Source of the DNA: an uncultured Lachnospiraceae bacterium
GTDB taxonomy: Bacteria > Bacillota > Clostridia > Lachnospirales > Lachnospiraceae
Assembly (NCBI GenBank): GCA_947626365.1
Contig: CANQRW010000006.1
Span: forward strand, 23,353 to 87,352
DNA length: 64,000 nt
Reading direction: 5' to 3'
Within the stretch, counting starts at the first letter, position 1, and each line of letters starts with the position of its first letter. The notes beneath the pieces were generated by a model. It saw nothing but the letters and a program-made list of their open reading frames with translations. It was not told where the DNA came from and made no database searches. Shown piece after piece: positions 9,501 to 17,111 of this stretch. Both the position numbers and the translations under genes were made by a program.

Positions 9501-12500
9501 GAAACTGGTCAGCCATACTGTTGCCTTCCGGTTTCGTAAAAGAGTTATATTTTGTAATTGTACCCGGCAGATAGAGGGACTGCTCTCCCATAAATTCATC
9601 ATCTGCCTTGTACATGTCAATGGGCTTAGGTTCCTTTGGAGGCTGAGGCTCCGGCTCCTTTTCAATCTCCGTACTACCATCCACTGCAAGATCTGTTACT
9701 CTAACCGTCAACGTCGGCGTACTTGTTTCTCCCCGGTCCTGAGGCTCCGGGTACTGCATAATCGTCTCTATATATCCCGCTGAGAAATTGCCCACATAGG
9801 AGGACCAAGCCGCATCGTCGGTACTTCCTCCATCTGTCCAAATCTTTGGATATGTATAATTCGTGAGATCGAAATCATAATCGCTGACAGTAACATTAAA
9901 CGTAGCATCCTGGCCCGTTAACTTTGTAACTTCTATCTGTTTCTGCTCTTCAGAAATATTCCACCTGCCGCTCTTATAATTCGATACCCTTTCGGCATAA
10001 CCCTGTCCTCGGTCTGATGCCGGTCCCAAATTAGCCGTTCTTGTATGCGCGTCGCCTCTGAAAAGCATATTCCTGCCCCAATTACCTATATCACTGTTAT
10101 TATTCGGTTTATAATCCCACAGAACAGGCGTATAACCCGTGTTTTCTTTCTCTGCCGTTGGACCGCCTGTAGGCATCGGGAATTTTCCGCCTTCAACACT
10201 TCCATTCGTTGCTATCAAGTTTAACTTGAATGTGATATCTCCCTTAGGAAGTTCAATCCCCATCAGCCCCTTATTCGGATCATTATTATAAAGCTGAATA
10301 TTCACCGCATAGCCAGAGATTCTTCCAAAAACATAATCATTTCTATTTTCTCCTTGAGGCAGCAAATCATAATGTTTGCCGGTATTAAGATTAAAATATC
10401 CCTGATCTTTAATGTAACTATCATTTTTTACACTAATATTATAACGGGCCGCCGCTGTGATAGTTACCGTATCATCTTCATTGGCCGTATACACGTTACC
10501 GCCATTTGGCTTATCACTCCTGTCCTTATTCTCTGGATTTTCCTGTAACCATACTGTTATCTTCGGCTGCAACGAATCGCCATTGTTCGCAGCCTGAACC
10601 TTTACACTGACAATCAAGGTCTGGGTTCCGGGAATTAACGGACTTGTACGGTTTACATAGTAAGAAGCCGTAAGTACCTGTTTCTTAACATTTGTACGAT
10701 AAGCTGATTCCTCGCCACTTCCCTTGGCTGTACGATTTACGTCAAAGATACCCTTCTCGGACTCTGGTGTAGTCCCATCGTAATATGTAGTTTTCTCGGC
10801 GTCTTCTACCGCTATCTCCTTGTCGCCTTCACCGTAATATGTTATCGTATATTCATCAAGCCACGACATCTGGGACAGATCAAACTTTGCTTCGGAAACA
10901 TCTTTATCCAACTCCGCTTTCAGTACGAGCGTACCTTCATTATACGTCTCATCATCGCGTAATGCTGCTGTTGATATATCCAGATTGTATCTTACAGTAT
11001 CAAAGGTTCTCACTTTATTGTTATGATCATTTGCATCATTACCAGGACTATTATCCGCATCAAAATTCCCCAGGCCGTCCTGAATCGTTGCCGTTATACT
11101 CTGAACATAGCCGCGAGGCACTTCTAATCCGATCGGCGCTGCTCCAGGTACGAAGACAGAAAAATGATTTGTTATCATAACCACATTGCCATCTTCATTC
11201 GTTTCCGTAGGCATTTTCTCAATCTGTCCTATCTCTTCATCCCAATGCCAAATAGAAGTTGACTCTGTTTTATCTTCTGTATCTGCCTCTTCAACCGCGA
11301 TTGTGCTTATGCCTGCCTCTTCCTTGCTGTCAGTTTCATGAAGAAACTTGTATTCAAATGTTACGGATACCTCATCATTAAGTTCGTCAATTTTACCATC
11401 CGCCATAATTTTGATATCCACAGCTTTTTCGCTGTTTACAGAAATATTCTGCTCTTTTGCGGCAGCCAGGATATTCTCTTTAACCTCTTCCGGCACTTCG
11501 CTGATCACCAGGCTCAGCATCTCGGCCTCCGGGAATGCCTCCACTGGACCGGCTACTTTGATATAGCCGCCGTCAAAGGACTTGCTCTTCAGCGTCAGCT
11601 GACCGTCCCCGGTTACATAGAAGTGGAAGCCCTGCATGGCTGTATGGGTCTTGCCGTCCATCTCCACGCTGGATTTGACCACGCCGAAGTAGAGGCCCGG
11701 CTCGGTACCGTCGGCCACGCGGAAATCAATGGCGCTTACGATCGTGGATTCGTCGCTTCTGTCCTGGTCATAGAAGGCCGTCACGCCCTTCAGCTCCGCG
11801 CCGTAGGTCACAACTTCGTAAGAGATATTTTTCGCCTGCTTGATATATTGATCTTCTTCGGTATCGTACTCGATGGGATCTTTCTTCTCCCTTTCTTCCG
11901 GCTGTTCTCCTGCCTCTGCGTCAACCGTTACGGTACCTGCATCAACTACCTGGCTGTCTATCGTCACTTTATCTGCTGCCTTGGGCTCCGGATTCACAGG
12001 ATTCTCTGTCCCAGACTCTTCTGCCTTGGGCTCATTCTCCTCAGAAACCTTCGGCTCTTCCGACTTGGCTTCTTTTCCTTTGGATTCTTCTTTGGGCTCT
12101 TCCTCAGGCTGTACGGCTCCATCTGCCGTTACGGTCCCCCCATCAAGAATCGAACCGTTGACCACTACACTGCTGGTATCAGTTTCTTTCTTCTTTTCAT
12201 TCTTATCTGCAGATTCCGGCACCGTGCTGATCATTTCCGCATTGTCAATGAACCTTACATATTCTGCATAGAAGGCTCTGGGCGCATCGCTGGCCATGGC
12301 CACAACCGCGCCGTCGGATGCCGTATCACTCTCCAGGCTGCCGGAAGAAGAATCATCTCCGGACGTACTGTTATCTGCTGATACGCTGTCTCCGGATGTA
12401 CTGTTTTCTGTCGATGTGCCGTCGGATGTGTCGGATACAGACGTGCTGTTATCCGCAGATGTATTGTCTGCCGGCGCATTCTCTTCCGTCGATGTGCCGC

Positions 12501-14055
12501 CTGCGGAAGCATTGTCTCCTTCCTGCGTGCCGTCTGCGGAAGCATTATCTCCCTCCTGCGTGCCGCCTACGGAAGCGCCGTCCTGTGTCTGCCCATCGTT
12601 TGCTGTTGTATTATTATCCGCTGCTTCTCCGTCTGCGGAATCCGCGCCGTCTGCACCGGTACTTTCCTGCGAATCTTTATTTCCTTCTGTTACTGTTGTA
12701 TCGGAACCTGTGACTGATTCTGCAGGCTGACCGTTATTATCACCGGAAACTGCTGGCTCCGCTGCTTCTGTAGCCGGAACTGTATTCTTCTCGTCCTCTT
12801 TGGAATCTGCTTCCGTATCCGGAGCAACTGCGCCATCGTCATTCTTAACATCGCCGGAAGGCGCTTCGGTTTCTTCTTTAGCTGCGTTGCCCTGCTTTTC
12901 AGGCACAGACGTTCCCTCTTTGCCGCCGGCTCCGCCGGATGCACCGCCGCCTGCTTCTGCCGCCTTATCCTTCTCCGGCTTCTCCGCAGTCTCCTTATCC
13001 GCCTTGGGGGCTGCAGTTTCTTTACCTTCTTCGGACTCCGCTTCATGAATCTGGGTGGTCACATAAATCGTATTGGTCTCATTGGTCATCAGCTTGTTGG
13101 TGTTGTCATAGAACTCCACCGGCAGCATGGAAACTGCGCCTACCGTAAACTGGTATGCGGTCTCCGCTGTCTTCTCTTCATCCTCCCCGTTCCTGGCAGT
13201 GAACCGGAATTTCACGGATGTGTTCTTAATCTTCTCAATATCATCGATAACCGCGCAGAACGTGGCCTGGTAAATCTCGCCGGATTCCAATGTGATATCC
13301 GCAATCTTCTGGAGATCAGATTCCTCATCGTCGATCTCGTCCGCATCATCGATTTCATCCGCATCGGCCATAGGAACCCCTTCTTCCCCAATCTCTATGG
13401 GCTCTCCGGTCTTCTCCTCTTCTTCGGGAGTCTCTGTGGATTCTGCCGGCTCTTCGGCTTCAGTTTCCTTGCTCTCCGAGGTTTCTGCAGACTCTTCTGC
13501 CTCGGTTTCCTTGTTTTCTGAAGCTTTCACGGATTCTTCGGTCTCCGTTTCCTTGCTCTCCAGGGTTTCCGCAGACTCTTCCGCCTCGATGGCCTCTCCG
13601 GCCTCAGGCTTCTCTTCACCGGAGGTCTCATCGGAGTTCTCTGCAGCTTCCGCCGTCTGAACAGTCTCCTGCGTCAGGCCATCGAGTTCCTCCGTCTCTC
13701 CCGTCTCAATCGTTCCGTTCTCCGTTGACAGCACAAAATATCCGTCCAGCAGAAGATCATTCTTCTCCCAGGACAGCTCGCCGCCTGTCAGACTCTGACC
13801 GGAATTATTCCGGATGTACACATTCAGATTGACATCCTCGCCCGGATAGAATCCCTGCTCTGCAGCCTCGACCATGATTTCAATATCCTGCTGGTCTTCC
13901 TGGGTATAGCGAATCTTCTGCTCGCCGTCCCATTTCTTAACTGCCGCATAAGTGGTGATTGACCCAAGAGAGTTCATCACTGATGTTGCCGCAAGCAGGC
14001 CTGCCAGAGCTCCGCTTGTGATTCTTCTCGCCAGTTTCCTTGTTCTCTCCCTCAT
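6511..14055 (-). CDS. giant secreted multidomain adhesin (2514 aa) with SdrD B-like domain
   Basis: A signal peptide spans residues 1-37 (cleavage after TTYA). An early beta-rich domain (about 40-130) is followed by a Glu/Ser/Thr-rich repeat stretch (about 135-225) and a long Ser/Thr/Asp/Gly-rich stretch (about 335-585) with near-repeats such as GTQEGDNASADGTQEGDNAS. Two similar short segments, DGGTVTADGAV and DAGTVTVDAEA, lie in acidic linker. A long body of beta domains leads to an SdrD B/collagen-binding B-type fold (about 2148-2235, GVVWHDLNWDGTRDGGEEP) and a Spy0128/prealbumin-like domain (about 2308-2420). It ends in DDEPFVFM with no LPxTG motif or transmembrane anchor, so attachment must come from partners. 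RBS GAAGGAG, 8 nt before ATG. It is the first gene of the SipW operon. Adhesin role is inference from architecture. Confidence 0.88.
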   Translation of the reverse strand: MRERTRKLARRITSGALAGLLAATSVMNSLGSITTYAAVKKWDGEQKIRYTQEDQQDIEIMVEAAEQGFYPGEDVNLNVYIRNNSGQSLTGGELSWEKNDLLLDGYFVLSTENGTIETGETEELDGLTQETVQTAEAAENSDETSGEEKPEAGEAIEAEESAETLESKETETEESVKASENKETEAEESAETSESKETEAEEPAESTETPEEEEKTGEPIEIGEEGVPMADADEIDDADEIDDEESDLQKIADITLESGEIYQATFCAVIDDIEKIKNTSVKFRFTARNGEDEEKTAETAYQFTVGAVSMLPVEFYDNTNKLMTNETNTIYVTTQIHEAESEEGKETAAPKADKETAEKPEKDKAAEAGGGASGGAGGKEGTSVPEKQGNAAKEETEAPSGDVKNDDGAVAPDTEADSKEDEKNTVPATEAAEPAVSGDNNGQPAESVTGSDTTVTEGNKDSQESTGADGADSADGEAADNNTTANDGQTQDGASVGGTQEGDNASADGTQEGDNASAGGTSTEENAPADNTSADNSTSVSDTSDGTSTENSTSGDSVSADNSTSGDDSSSGSLESDTASDGAVVAMASDAPRAFYAEYVRFIDNAEMISTVPESADKNEKKKETDTSSVVVNGSILDGGTVTADGAVQPEEEPKEESKGKEAKSEEPKVSEENEPKAEESGTENPVNPEPKAADKVTIDSQVVDAGTVTVDAEAGEQPEEREKKDPIEYDTEEDQYIKQAKNISYEVVTYGAELKGVTAFYDQDRSDESTIVSAIDFRVADGTEPGLYFGVVKSSVEMDGKTHTAMQGFHFYVTGDGQLTLKSKSFDGGYIKVAGPVEAFPEAEMLSLVISEVPEEVKENILAAAKEQNISVNSEKAVDIKIMADGKIDELNDEVSVTFEYKFLHETDSKEEAGISTIAVEEADTEDKTESTSIWHWDEEIGQIEKMPTETNEDGNVVMITNHFSVFVPGAAPIGLEVPRGYVQSITATIQDGLGNFDADNSPGNDANDHNNKVRTFDTVRYNLDISTAALRDDETYNEGTLVLKAELDKDVSEAKFDLSQMSWLDEYTITYYGEGDKEIAVEDAEKTTYYDGTTPESEKGIFDVNRTAKGSGEESAYRTNVKKQVLTASYYVNRTSPLIPGTQTLIVSVKVQAANNGDSLQPKITVWLQENPENKDRSDKPNGGNVYTANEDDTVTITAAARYNISVKNDSYIKDQGYFNLNTGKHYDLLPQGENRNDYVFGRISGYAVNIQLYNNDPNKGLMGIELPKGDITFKLNLIATNGSVEGGKFPMPTGGPTAEKENTGYTPVLWDYKPNNNSDIGNWGRNMLFRGDAHTRTANLGPASDRGQGYAERVSNYKSGRWNISEEQKQIEVTKLTGQDATFNVTVSDYDFDLTNYTYPKIWTDGGSTDDAAWSSYVGNFSAGYIETIMQYPEPQDRGETSTPTLTVRVTDLAVDGSTEIEKEPEPQPPKEPKPIDMYKADDEFMGEQSLYLPGTITKYNSFTKPEGNSMADQFLGSQFWGGPNNDAVTFAGDDVRIWGGVYLYPSDNYLESINILQKFDSHAFRPKVNDQGKFEEGAVKYTTLNDATTTILFAADPEYPNGWDINEDPDLMQRMNSAEEKDLIYYESLTALEEDHFTCVAVLLEVRHQKITTGKSFTFGFPAEVKIKDSAEIEKGYTYCTVNSVRCWGKNPEYDAMDTWTWKDCQGRRSNEGSNPDGYIIGNPEDGYWYLSYLAAADVDKWQFRKPVYEDGKLVKEGLGFVLYGMSLMVLDYTTTVKIGADKTTYDLDKGEQTVEYTLSSITAQTKSPLEGGHTPQGELTTDLVIDVELDPELKFTSPYLCDGKVIPMGNSDPAKIEYEAGTYKMWYEITEDGRLRFHLDGVVLDKTLKDITFKAMISFKTEDAAILNAIACITGSTSKMGYDRDHLGKNTSICHITVSKMIGTGIYKEVDVEVTDLDDPITYTIVYANNSKTDVPVKDIYLYDILPYNDDERDSKFNGTYDVTAISVDLGQQEGLKSEATVYYTDAKPFYNSSVGETNTSKNVAETMENWDNFNTVFTKECFTTDGGKGQALDNFKVETAAIGLYVTYLPAHQELVLKITIAPHENAPADLYSNDAHSWYKTSTQDSALLTNTVQTRVVARELSGVVWHDLNWDGTRDGGEEPVEGVEVVLLQQQPDGTYDEYKEDVTGEELPTVKTDDNGRYSFSKIAEGNYVVAFRNPSGAKPLDEFIGETVYRAGGGDGDLTSDGVKFELSGADDGYAYMIAAGGEGSPAVEYKSAAAMGVPLKAYTNLDLGLLKNAKLRLKKEVRNQDNLENEPTDRKFLIKLICNETGDEIATVALLGGNTGNTSGVFEIKDFSGHDGFTAGQRTFRIKEIVPMEYEMTGEYLYDVNPETKETISDSEKSLIPEPADNYTVTIKPGDFKEVKVVNVPHHEDYFHHTAEVTNTTEGSGEYGHFVETPFKPETPNEDAEDAGGYPTTEPIQTAMNAVLPEKVKEKDVDDEPFVFM

Positions 14056-14136
14056 GACTTATTCTCCTTCCCTCACTGCTTCCTTTCAATCCTCTATGTT
14101 AAGCTGCTATGGAGCATTTTTCAGGGTATTAAAAAA

Positions 14137-14179
14137 GGATACCCCTTTTGTTGTACTCATTATAGCAAAGGGGGTATCC
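14137..14179 (-). promoter_or_regulatory. inverted repeat enclosing an extended -10 box, followed by T6 (attenuator or operator)
   Basis: Arms 14137-14150 and 14166-14179 pair almost perfectly (GGATACCCC-TTTTG against GGATACCCCCTTTG). On the minus strand the second arm is followed directly by TTTTTT, as in an intrinsic terminator. The loop contains TGCTATAAT (TATAAT at 14159-14164), an extended -10. If transcription starts upstream, the hairpin would act as an attenuator about 80 nt before the adhesin start. If it starts from the loop promoter, the arms would be an operator. Both readings are open. Confidence 0.5.
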
Positions 14180-14191
14180 TGCAAGGTGTCT

Positions 14192-14210
14192 CGCGACATA
14201 TCGCGTTATA
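14192..14210 (-). promoter_or_regulatory. CGCGA-N4-TCGCG palindrome next to a TATAAC box
   Basis: A palindrome CGCGACATATCGCG (14192-14205) lies directly downstream of TATAAC (14205-14210 on the minus strand). The placement near a likely start site is that of a repressor operator for the adhesin/SipW operon. No good -35 is seen for this -10, so confidence is modest. Confidence 0.35.
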
Positions 14211-14328
14211 TTATTTTGGAAAAAATTAGCCGAATTTAGCCGGAATCATCCGCCCTTCGCGGAAGCCGACGGCCGGCGGAACCGGCAGATGCATAATTAT
14301 AAAACTTTTATAAACTCATCCTTCCGAG

Positions 14329-14357
14329 TTGACATTTGGCGGCGCCTGCCCTATACT
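14329..14357 (+). promoter_or_regulatory. strong sigma-A-type promoter for the Rpn-like gene
   Basis: TTGACA (14329-14334), a 17-bp spacer and TATACT (14352-14357). It drives a leader of about 150 nt. A perfect hairpin in the leader (TTTGCTGT-GCG-ACAGCAAA, 14471-14489) stands just before the GGAGG at 14500 and might affect translation. Confidence 0.7.
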
Positions 14358-14512
14358 CAAACCATATTCCCCTGCGGGACTTCTTTCCTGCAGGATTCTG
14401 ACAGTTCTTTTTCCCGGGCGGCCTTCGCTGCACATTCACGCAAGGAAAGAAACTGCTGCATCTATTATTTTTTGCTGTGCGACAGCAAACACGTGTAACG
14501 GAGGTATTATGT

Positions 14513-15553
14513 ATGAACGAATTTTCTGACAAAGAATCTGAGCCGTATTCCTCAGAGCAGTATCCCGACCTTTATGACCGGATCTGCAAACGCTGCATCT
14601 CATTTTCCCAGAAAGGCACGATCCTTCTCATCAACGGCCTCTACGGCCGGGACTATCCCCTGGACAGCACGGTGGAGTACAACTGGACCGAACATGAGGA
14701 CGATGATCTGAGAAGAACCCTGGCGGATTCCATTATCACCATCAATCACAGAGACAGTTATCACATCGAATTTCAGATGTATCCGGACACGAGGATCGTG
14801 ATGCGGGTCTTTGAATACAGCTTTCACCACGCCCAGAAGCATCAGTCTGATGTGGAAGTCCTGCAGTTCCCGGAACCGATGGTTCTGTATCTCTTTGAGG
14901 ACGGCAGCGCAAGCGACCAGCTGCATATGACCATTGATTTCGGCTCCCAGGGGACCTTTGATTACCGGGTGCCTGCTTTCCGCTACCTGCGGATGAGTCG
15001 GGAAGAACTGGAGCGCCGAAAGCTGATCGTCCTCATTCCTTTTCAGCTGCTGCGCCTTCGCAGGGCAATCGCGAAAGAACGCTCTCCGGAAAATCTGAAG
15101 GCATTGAAAGTCCTGGTCAGCAATGATATAATAGGTGTTATCAACGACAACATTGCCGCAGGAAATCTGCTGCCTTCGGAAGGACAGGTTCTGAAGCAGA
15201 TGACCCTGTGGCTGTACCGGCGTATCTATGAGGGATACGCCGAGATGGAGAAGGAGGGAATTAACACCATGGTAGAAGACGCGCTGATCCTTGATGTCGA
15301 TATCATAATCGCTGAGGAGCGGAAGAAAGCTATGGCCATGGCAATGGAAGTTGCCGAGAAGAAAGTGGAGAAAGAGATACAGAAGCGGGAAACTCTGCTC
15401 GCCGAGAACGCTGCCGCTATCTCTGAGAAGAACGCCGCCCTGAAGAATATGGCTGCCAAACTGCGTTCCATGGGACTTTCAGAGGCTGAGATACTGGAGG
15501 CTTCCGGAATGACCGCGGAACAGCTCCGCAATCTGGAGCAGACTGTCGTCTGA
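14513..15553 (+). CDS. Rpn / PD-(D/E)XK nuclease-family transposase-like protein
   Basis: The ATG at 14513 is chosen because GGAGG stands 8 nt before it; a GTG at 14477 is less likely. The protein is about 346 residues. The segment INHRDSYHIEFQMYPD followed by MRVFEYSFHHA fits the E-x-Q core of the Rpn/PD-(D/E)XK superfamily common in gut Clostridia. The C-terminal third is a charged coiled coil (EVAEKKVEKEIQKRE) ending in a MGLSEAEILEASGMTAEQL tail also typical of this group. It is a single gene between two minus-strand blocks, with its own promoter and a terminator after it. Family members promote recombination in Escherichia coli; the role here is not known. It could equally be called a transposase-like protein of unknown function. 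Confidence 0.7.
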   Translation: MNEFSDKESEPYSSEQYPDLYDRICKRCISFSQKGTILLINGLYGRDYPLDSTVEYNWTEHEDDDLRRTLADSIITINHRDSYHIEFQMYPDTRIVMRVFEYSFHHAQKHQSDVEVLQFPEPMVLYLFEDGSASDQLHMTIDFGSQGTFDYRVPAFRYLRMSREELERRKLIVLIPFQLLRLRRAIAKERSPENLKALKVLVSNDIIGVINDNIAAGNLLPSEGQVLKQMTLWLYRRIYEGYAEMEKEGINTMVEDALILDVDIIIAEERKKAMAMAMEVAEKKVEKEIQKRETLLAENAAAISEKNAALKNMAAKLRSMGLSEAEILEASGMTAEQLRNLEQTVV

Positions 15554-15562
15554 ACCAGGTAA

Positions 15563-15607
15563 GGTGCTGTGGAAAACAGAGTTTTCAGCTCCGTTTTCCA
15601 CAACACC
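15563..15607. terminator. bidirectional intrinsic terminator between convergent genes
   Basis: A long imperfect stem GGTGCTGTGGAAAAC...GTTTTCCACAACACC followed by CTACTTTTATAC on the plus strand. It serves the Rpn-like gene (ending 15553) and possibly also the minus-strand regulator ending at 15652. Confidence 0.75.
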
Positions 15608-15651
15608 CTACTTTTATACTATCATCCGTCTATGCCGTATGTTAAATATCT

Positions 15652-16536
15652 CTATGTCTCCGGCACGCCGTTGATGGCGGTCTCCAGTTCCTGGGTCATG
15701 GCGGCATGGTACCACAGTTCTCCGCCGCCGGAGGACATTTTCTTATAGCGGGCTTCGATGCGCTCAAAGACAATGCCGCAGGATTCCTTCTCAATATCCG
15801 TCAGCAGGAGGATAAAATGCCGGTTGCCGTAGCGGGTGTAGGTATCGCCCTTCCGCAGGGAATGGCCGATAGCGTCCTTCAGAATATCCATCTGCTCCTG
15901 AATGCCTTTCTTGCCGTACTTCGTCAGGGTCAGGAACAAAAGCATGGCCCTGGGATCGTGGCGGGTACGGTTGCGAACCAGCACGCGGCAGTAGTCCACA
16001 AAACTGGGGTAGGTGCAATAGTAAGCGCCGTCCGCCTCATCCTTCTCAAAAATCGATTTAATGATATTGCCTTCCCGGCCCATAAAAATCTTATCCATAG
16101 TCTTCCAGCTGCTGAGACTTCTCAGCTCTTTCCGATGGTGGATGTCCTTCAGATCCAGCTCCTCAAAACATCTCTGCATCTCCTCCACCGGCGGATTGCC
16201 CATGTCCCTGGCGTACATTTCCATGGTCCGGTTGTAGATGTCCAGCGCCTCTTCGTAGCGGTACATCTCCAGATAGCACCGGATCTGCTGAACCTGCCAG
16301 TTCTCATAGGGATAAATAGCGGCCGCGCGGGCATAGAGCCCCAGCTGCTTCATGTAATCGTTCCGCAGCTGGTATTCCTTCTCCAGTTCCCGTATGGTCT
16401 CAATGTACAGTTCCTTATAATAATTGCTCTGCTCGAAGATCCACTGACAGGAAATATTCATAGGCAGCAATTCTCCGGTATAGAGCAGGTTTGCTTCTTC
16501 GTAGAGGGAAACCCGTTCTACCCCCCCGAAATACAA
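15652..16536 (-). CDS. SARP/BTAD transcriptional regulator, C-terminal part (split by frameshift)
   Basis: This frame continues the protein whose N-terminal part ends at 16518. It contains the all-helical bacterial transcriptional activation (BTAD) repeats: helices around YYKELYIETIRELEKEYQ, YARAAAIYPYENWQVQQIR and YEEALDIYNRTMEMYARD, then a C-terminal extension with FILLLTDIEKE that resembles a small regulatory domain. It has no good start of its own: the first possible start is TTG, without an RBS, inside the end of the other frame. The two frames meet at a run of seven C (16521-16527). Eight or five bases in that run would fuse them into one protein of about 420 residues. It is either a real frameshift, a phase-variable tract or a sequencing error. 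Confidence 0.75.
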   Translation of the reverse strand: MYFGGVERVSLYEEANLLYTGELLPMNISCQWIFEQSNYYKELYIETIRELEKEYQLRNDYMKQLGLYARAAAIYPYENWQVQQIRCYLEMYRYEEALDIYNRTMEMYARDMGNPPVEEMQRCFEELDLKDIHHRKELRSLSSWKTMDKIFMGREGNIIKSIFEKDEADGAYYCTYPSFVDYCRVLVRNRTRHDPRAMLLFLTLTKYGKKGIQEQMDILKDAIGHSLRKGDTYTRYGNRHFILLLTDIEKESCGIVFERIEARYKKMSSGGGELWYHAAMTQELETAINGVPET

Positions 16537-16907
16537 TTTTTCGCTCGTTTCACAATTTCCTCAAAGCGGCTGACATCCGTTTCCACCGGAACCAGGTCAT
16601 TCCAGCGGCAGATGCCGTCGGTAATCTCCACATAGGTTCCCTTGGGCAGTCCCACGGAACTCAAGATTCCCTTCAGGCGGTAGATCACATTATTCAGATT
16701 CCGGTTGCGGCTGACGGCGTCCATCTGCTCGTCCCAGCCGTAGAGACTGTCGATGATCTCATTTTTCGCGATACCCTTCGGCCCCGCCAGGAACAGCATC
16801 TGAAGGAGACGCACTGCCTTGGAGCTTTCCATCTTATTCAATAATACCGGTTTTCCCTCATATCTCATGGCAAAACCGCCGAACATCTGCACCTGCAGAG
16901 CCTCCAT
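16518..16907 (-). CDS. SARP/BTAD transcriptional regulator, N-terminal DNA-binding part (split by frameshift)
   Basis: 129 residues forming the winged-helix DNA-binding domain of an AfsR/SARP-like regulator: VQMFGGFAMRYEGKPVLLN at the start, then KAVRLLQMLFLAGPKGIAKNE and NRNLNNVIYRLKGIL, the usual OmpR-like fold of this family. It stops at a TAG immediately after a homopolymer (seven G on the coding strand), while the remaining two thirds of the protein continue in another frame. GGGAGG lies 9 nt before the ATG. It is divergent from the dehydratase activase gene and could regulate it; that is a guess from position. Confidence 0.78.
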   Translation of the reverse strand: MEALQVQMFGGFAMRYEGKPVLLNKMESSKAVRLLQMLFLAGPKGIAKNEIIDSLYGWDEQMDAVSRNRNLNNVIYRLKGILSSVGLPKGTYVEITDGICRWNDLVPVETDVSRFEEIVKRAKNCISGG

Positions 16908-16952
16908 TGTCAGACACCTCCCAACATTCTCCTATTTTCAATCGATATTTTT

Positions 16953-16982
16953 GTTATATAATGAATACTGTGATTCTGTCAA
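16953..16982 (-). promoter_or_regulatory. promoter of the SARP regulator
   Basis: On the minus strand TTGACA (16977-16982), an 18-bp spacer and TATAAC (16953-16958). A 17-bp alternative spacing to ATATAA is also possible. Confidence 0.6.
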
Positions 16983-17007
16983 TTAATTTTTTTTGGATTT
17001 TTCCGGA

Positions 17008-17036
17008 TTGTATTCTTTCCTATTTTATGGTAAACT
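17008..17036 (+). promoter_or_regulatory. promoter of the acyl-CoA dehydratase activase gene
   Basis: TTGTAT (17008-17013), 17-bp spacer, TAAACT (17031-17036). The leader that follows carries AAACTGAACGGTTT, a small inverted repeat, and AAAGGAGG at about 17090. Confidence 0.45.
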
Positions 17037-17111
17037 GGCTAACGTATGATAAACTGAACGGTTTATGCGTACGTTTATGCAAAGGAGGCAGGGAAGGTTT
17101 TCCCGTATTAT

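Noticed and set aside
12255..12730. Repeat-rich stretch considered as a CRISPR or satellite array
   Set aside because: It is the coding low-complexity Ser/Thr/Asp region of the giant adhesin; units are irregular and without spacers.
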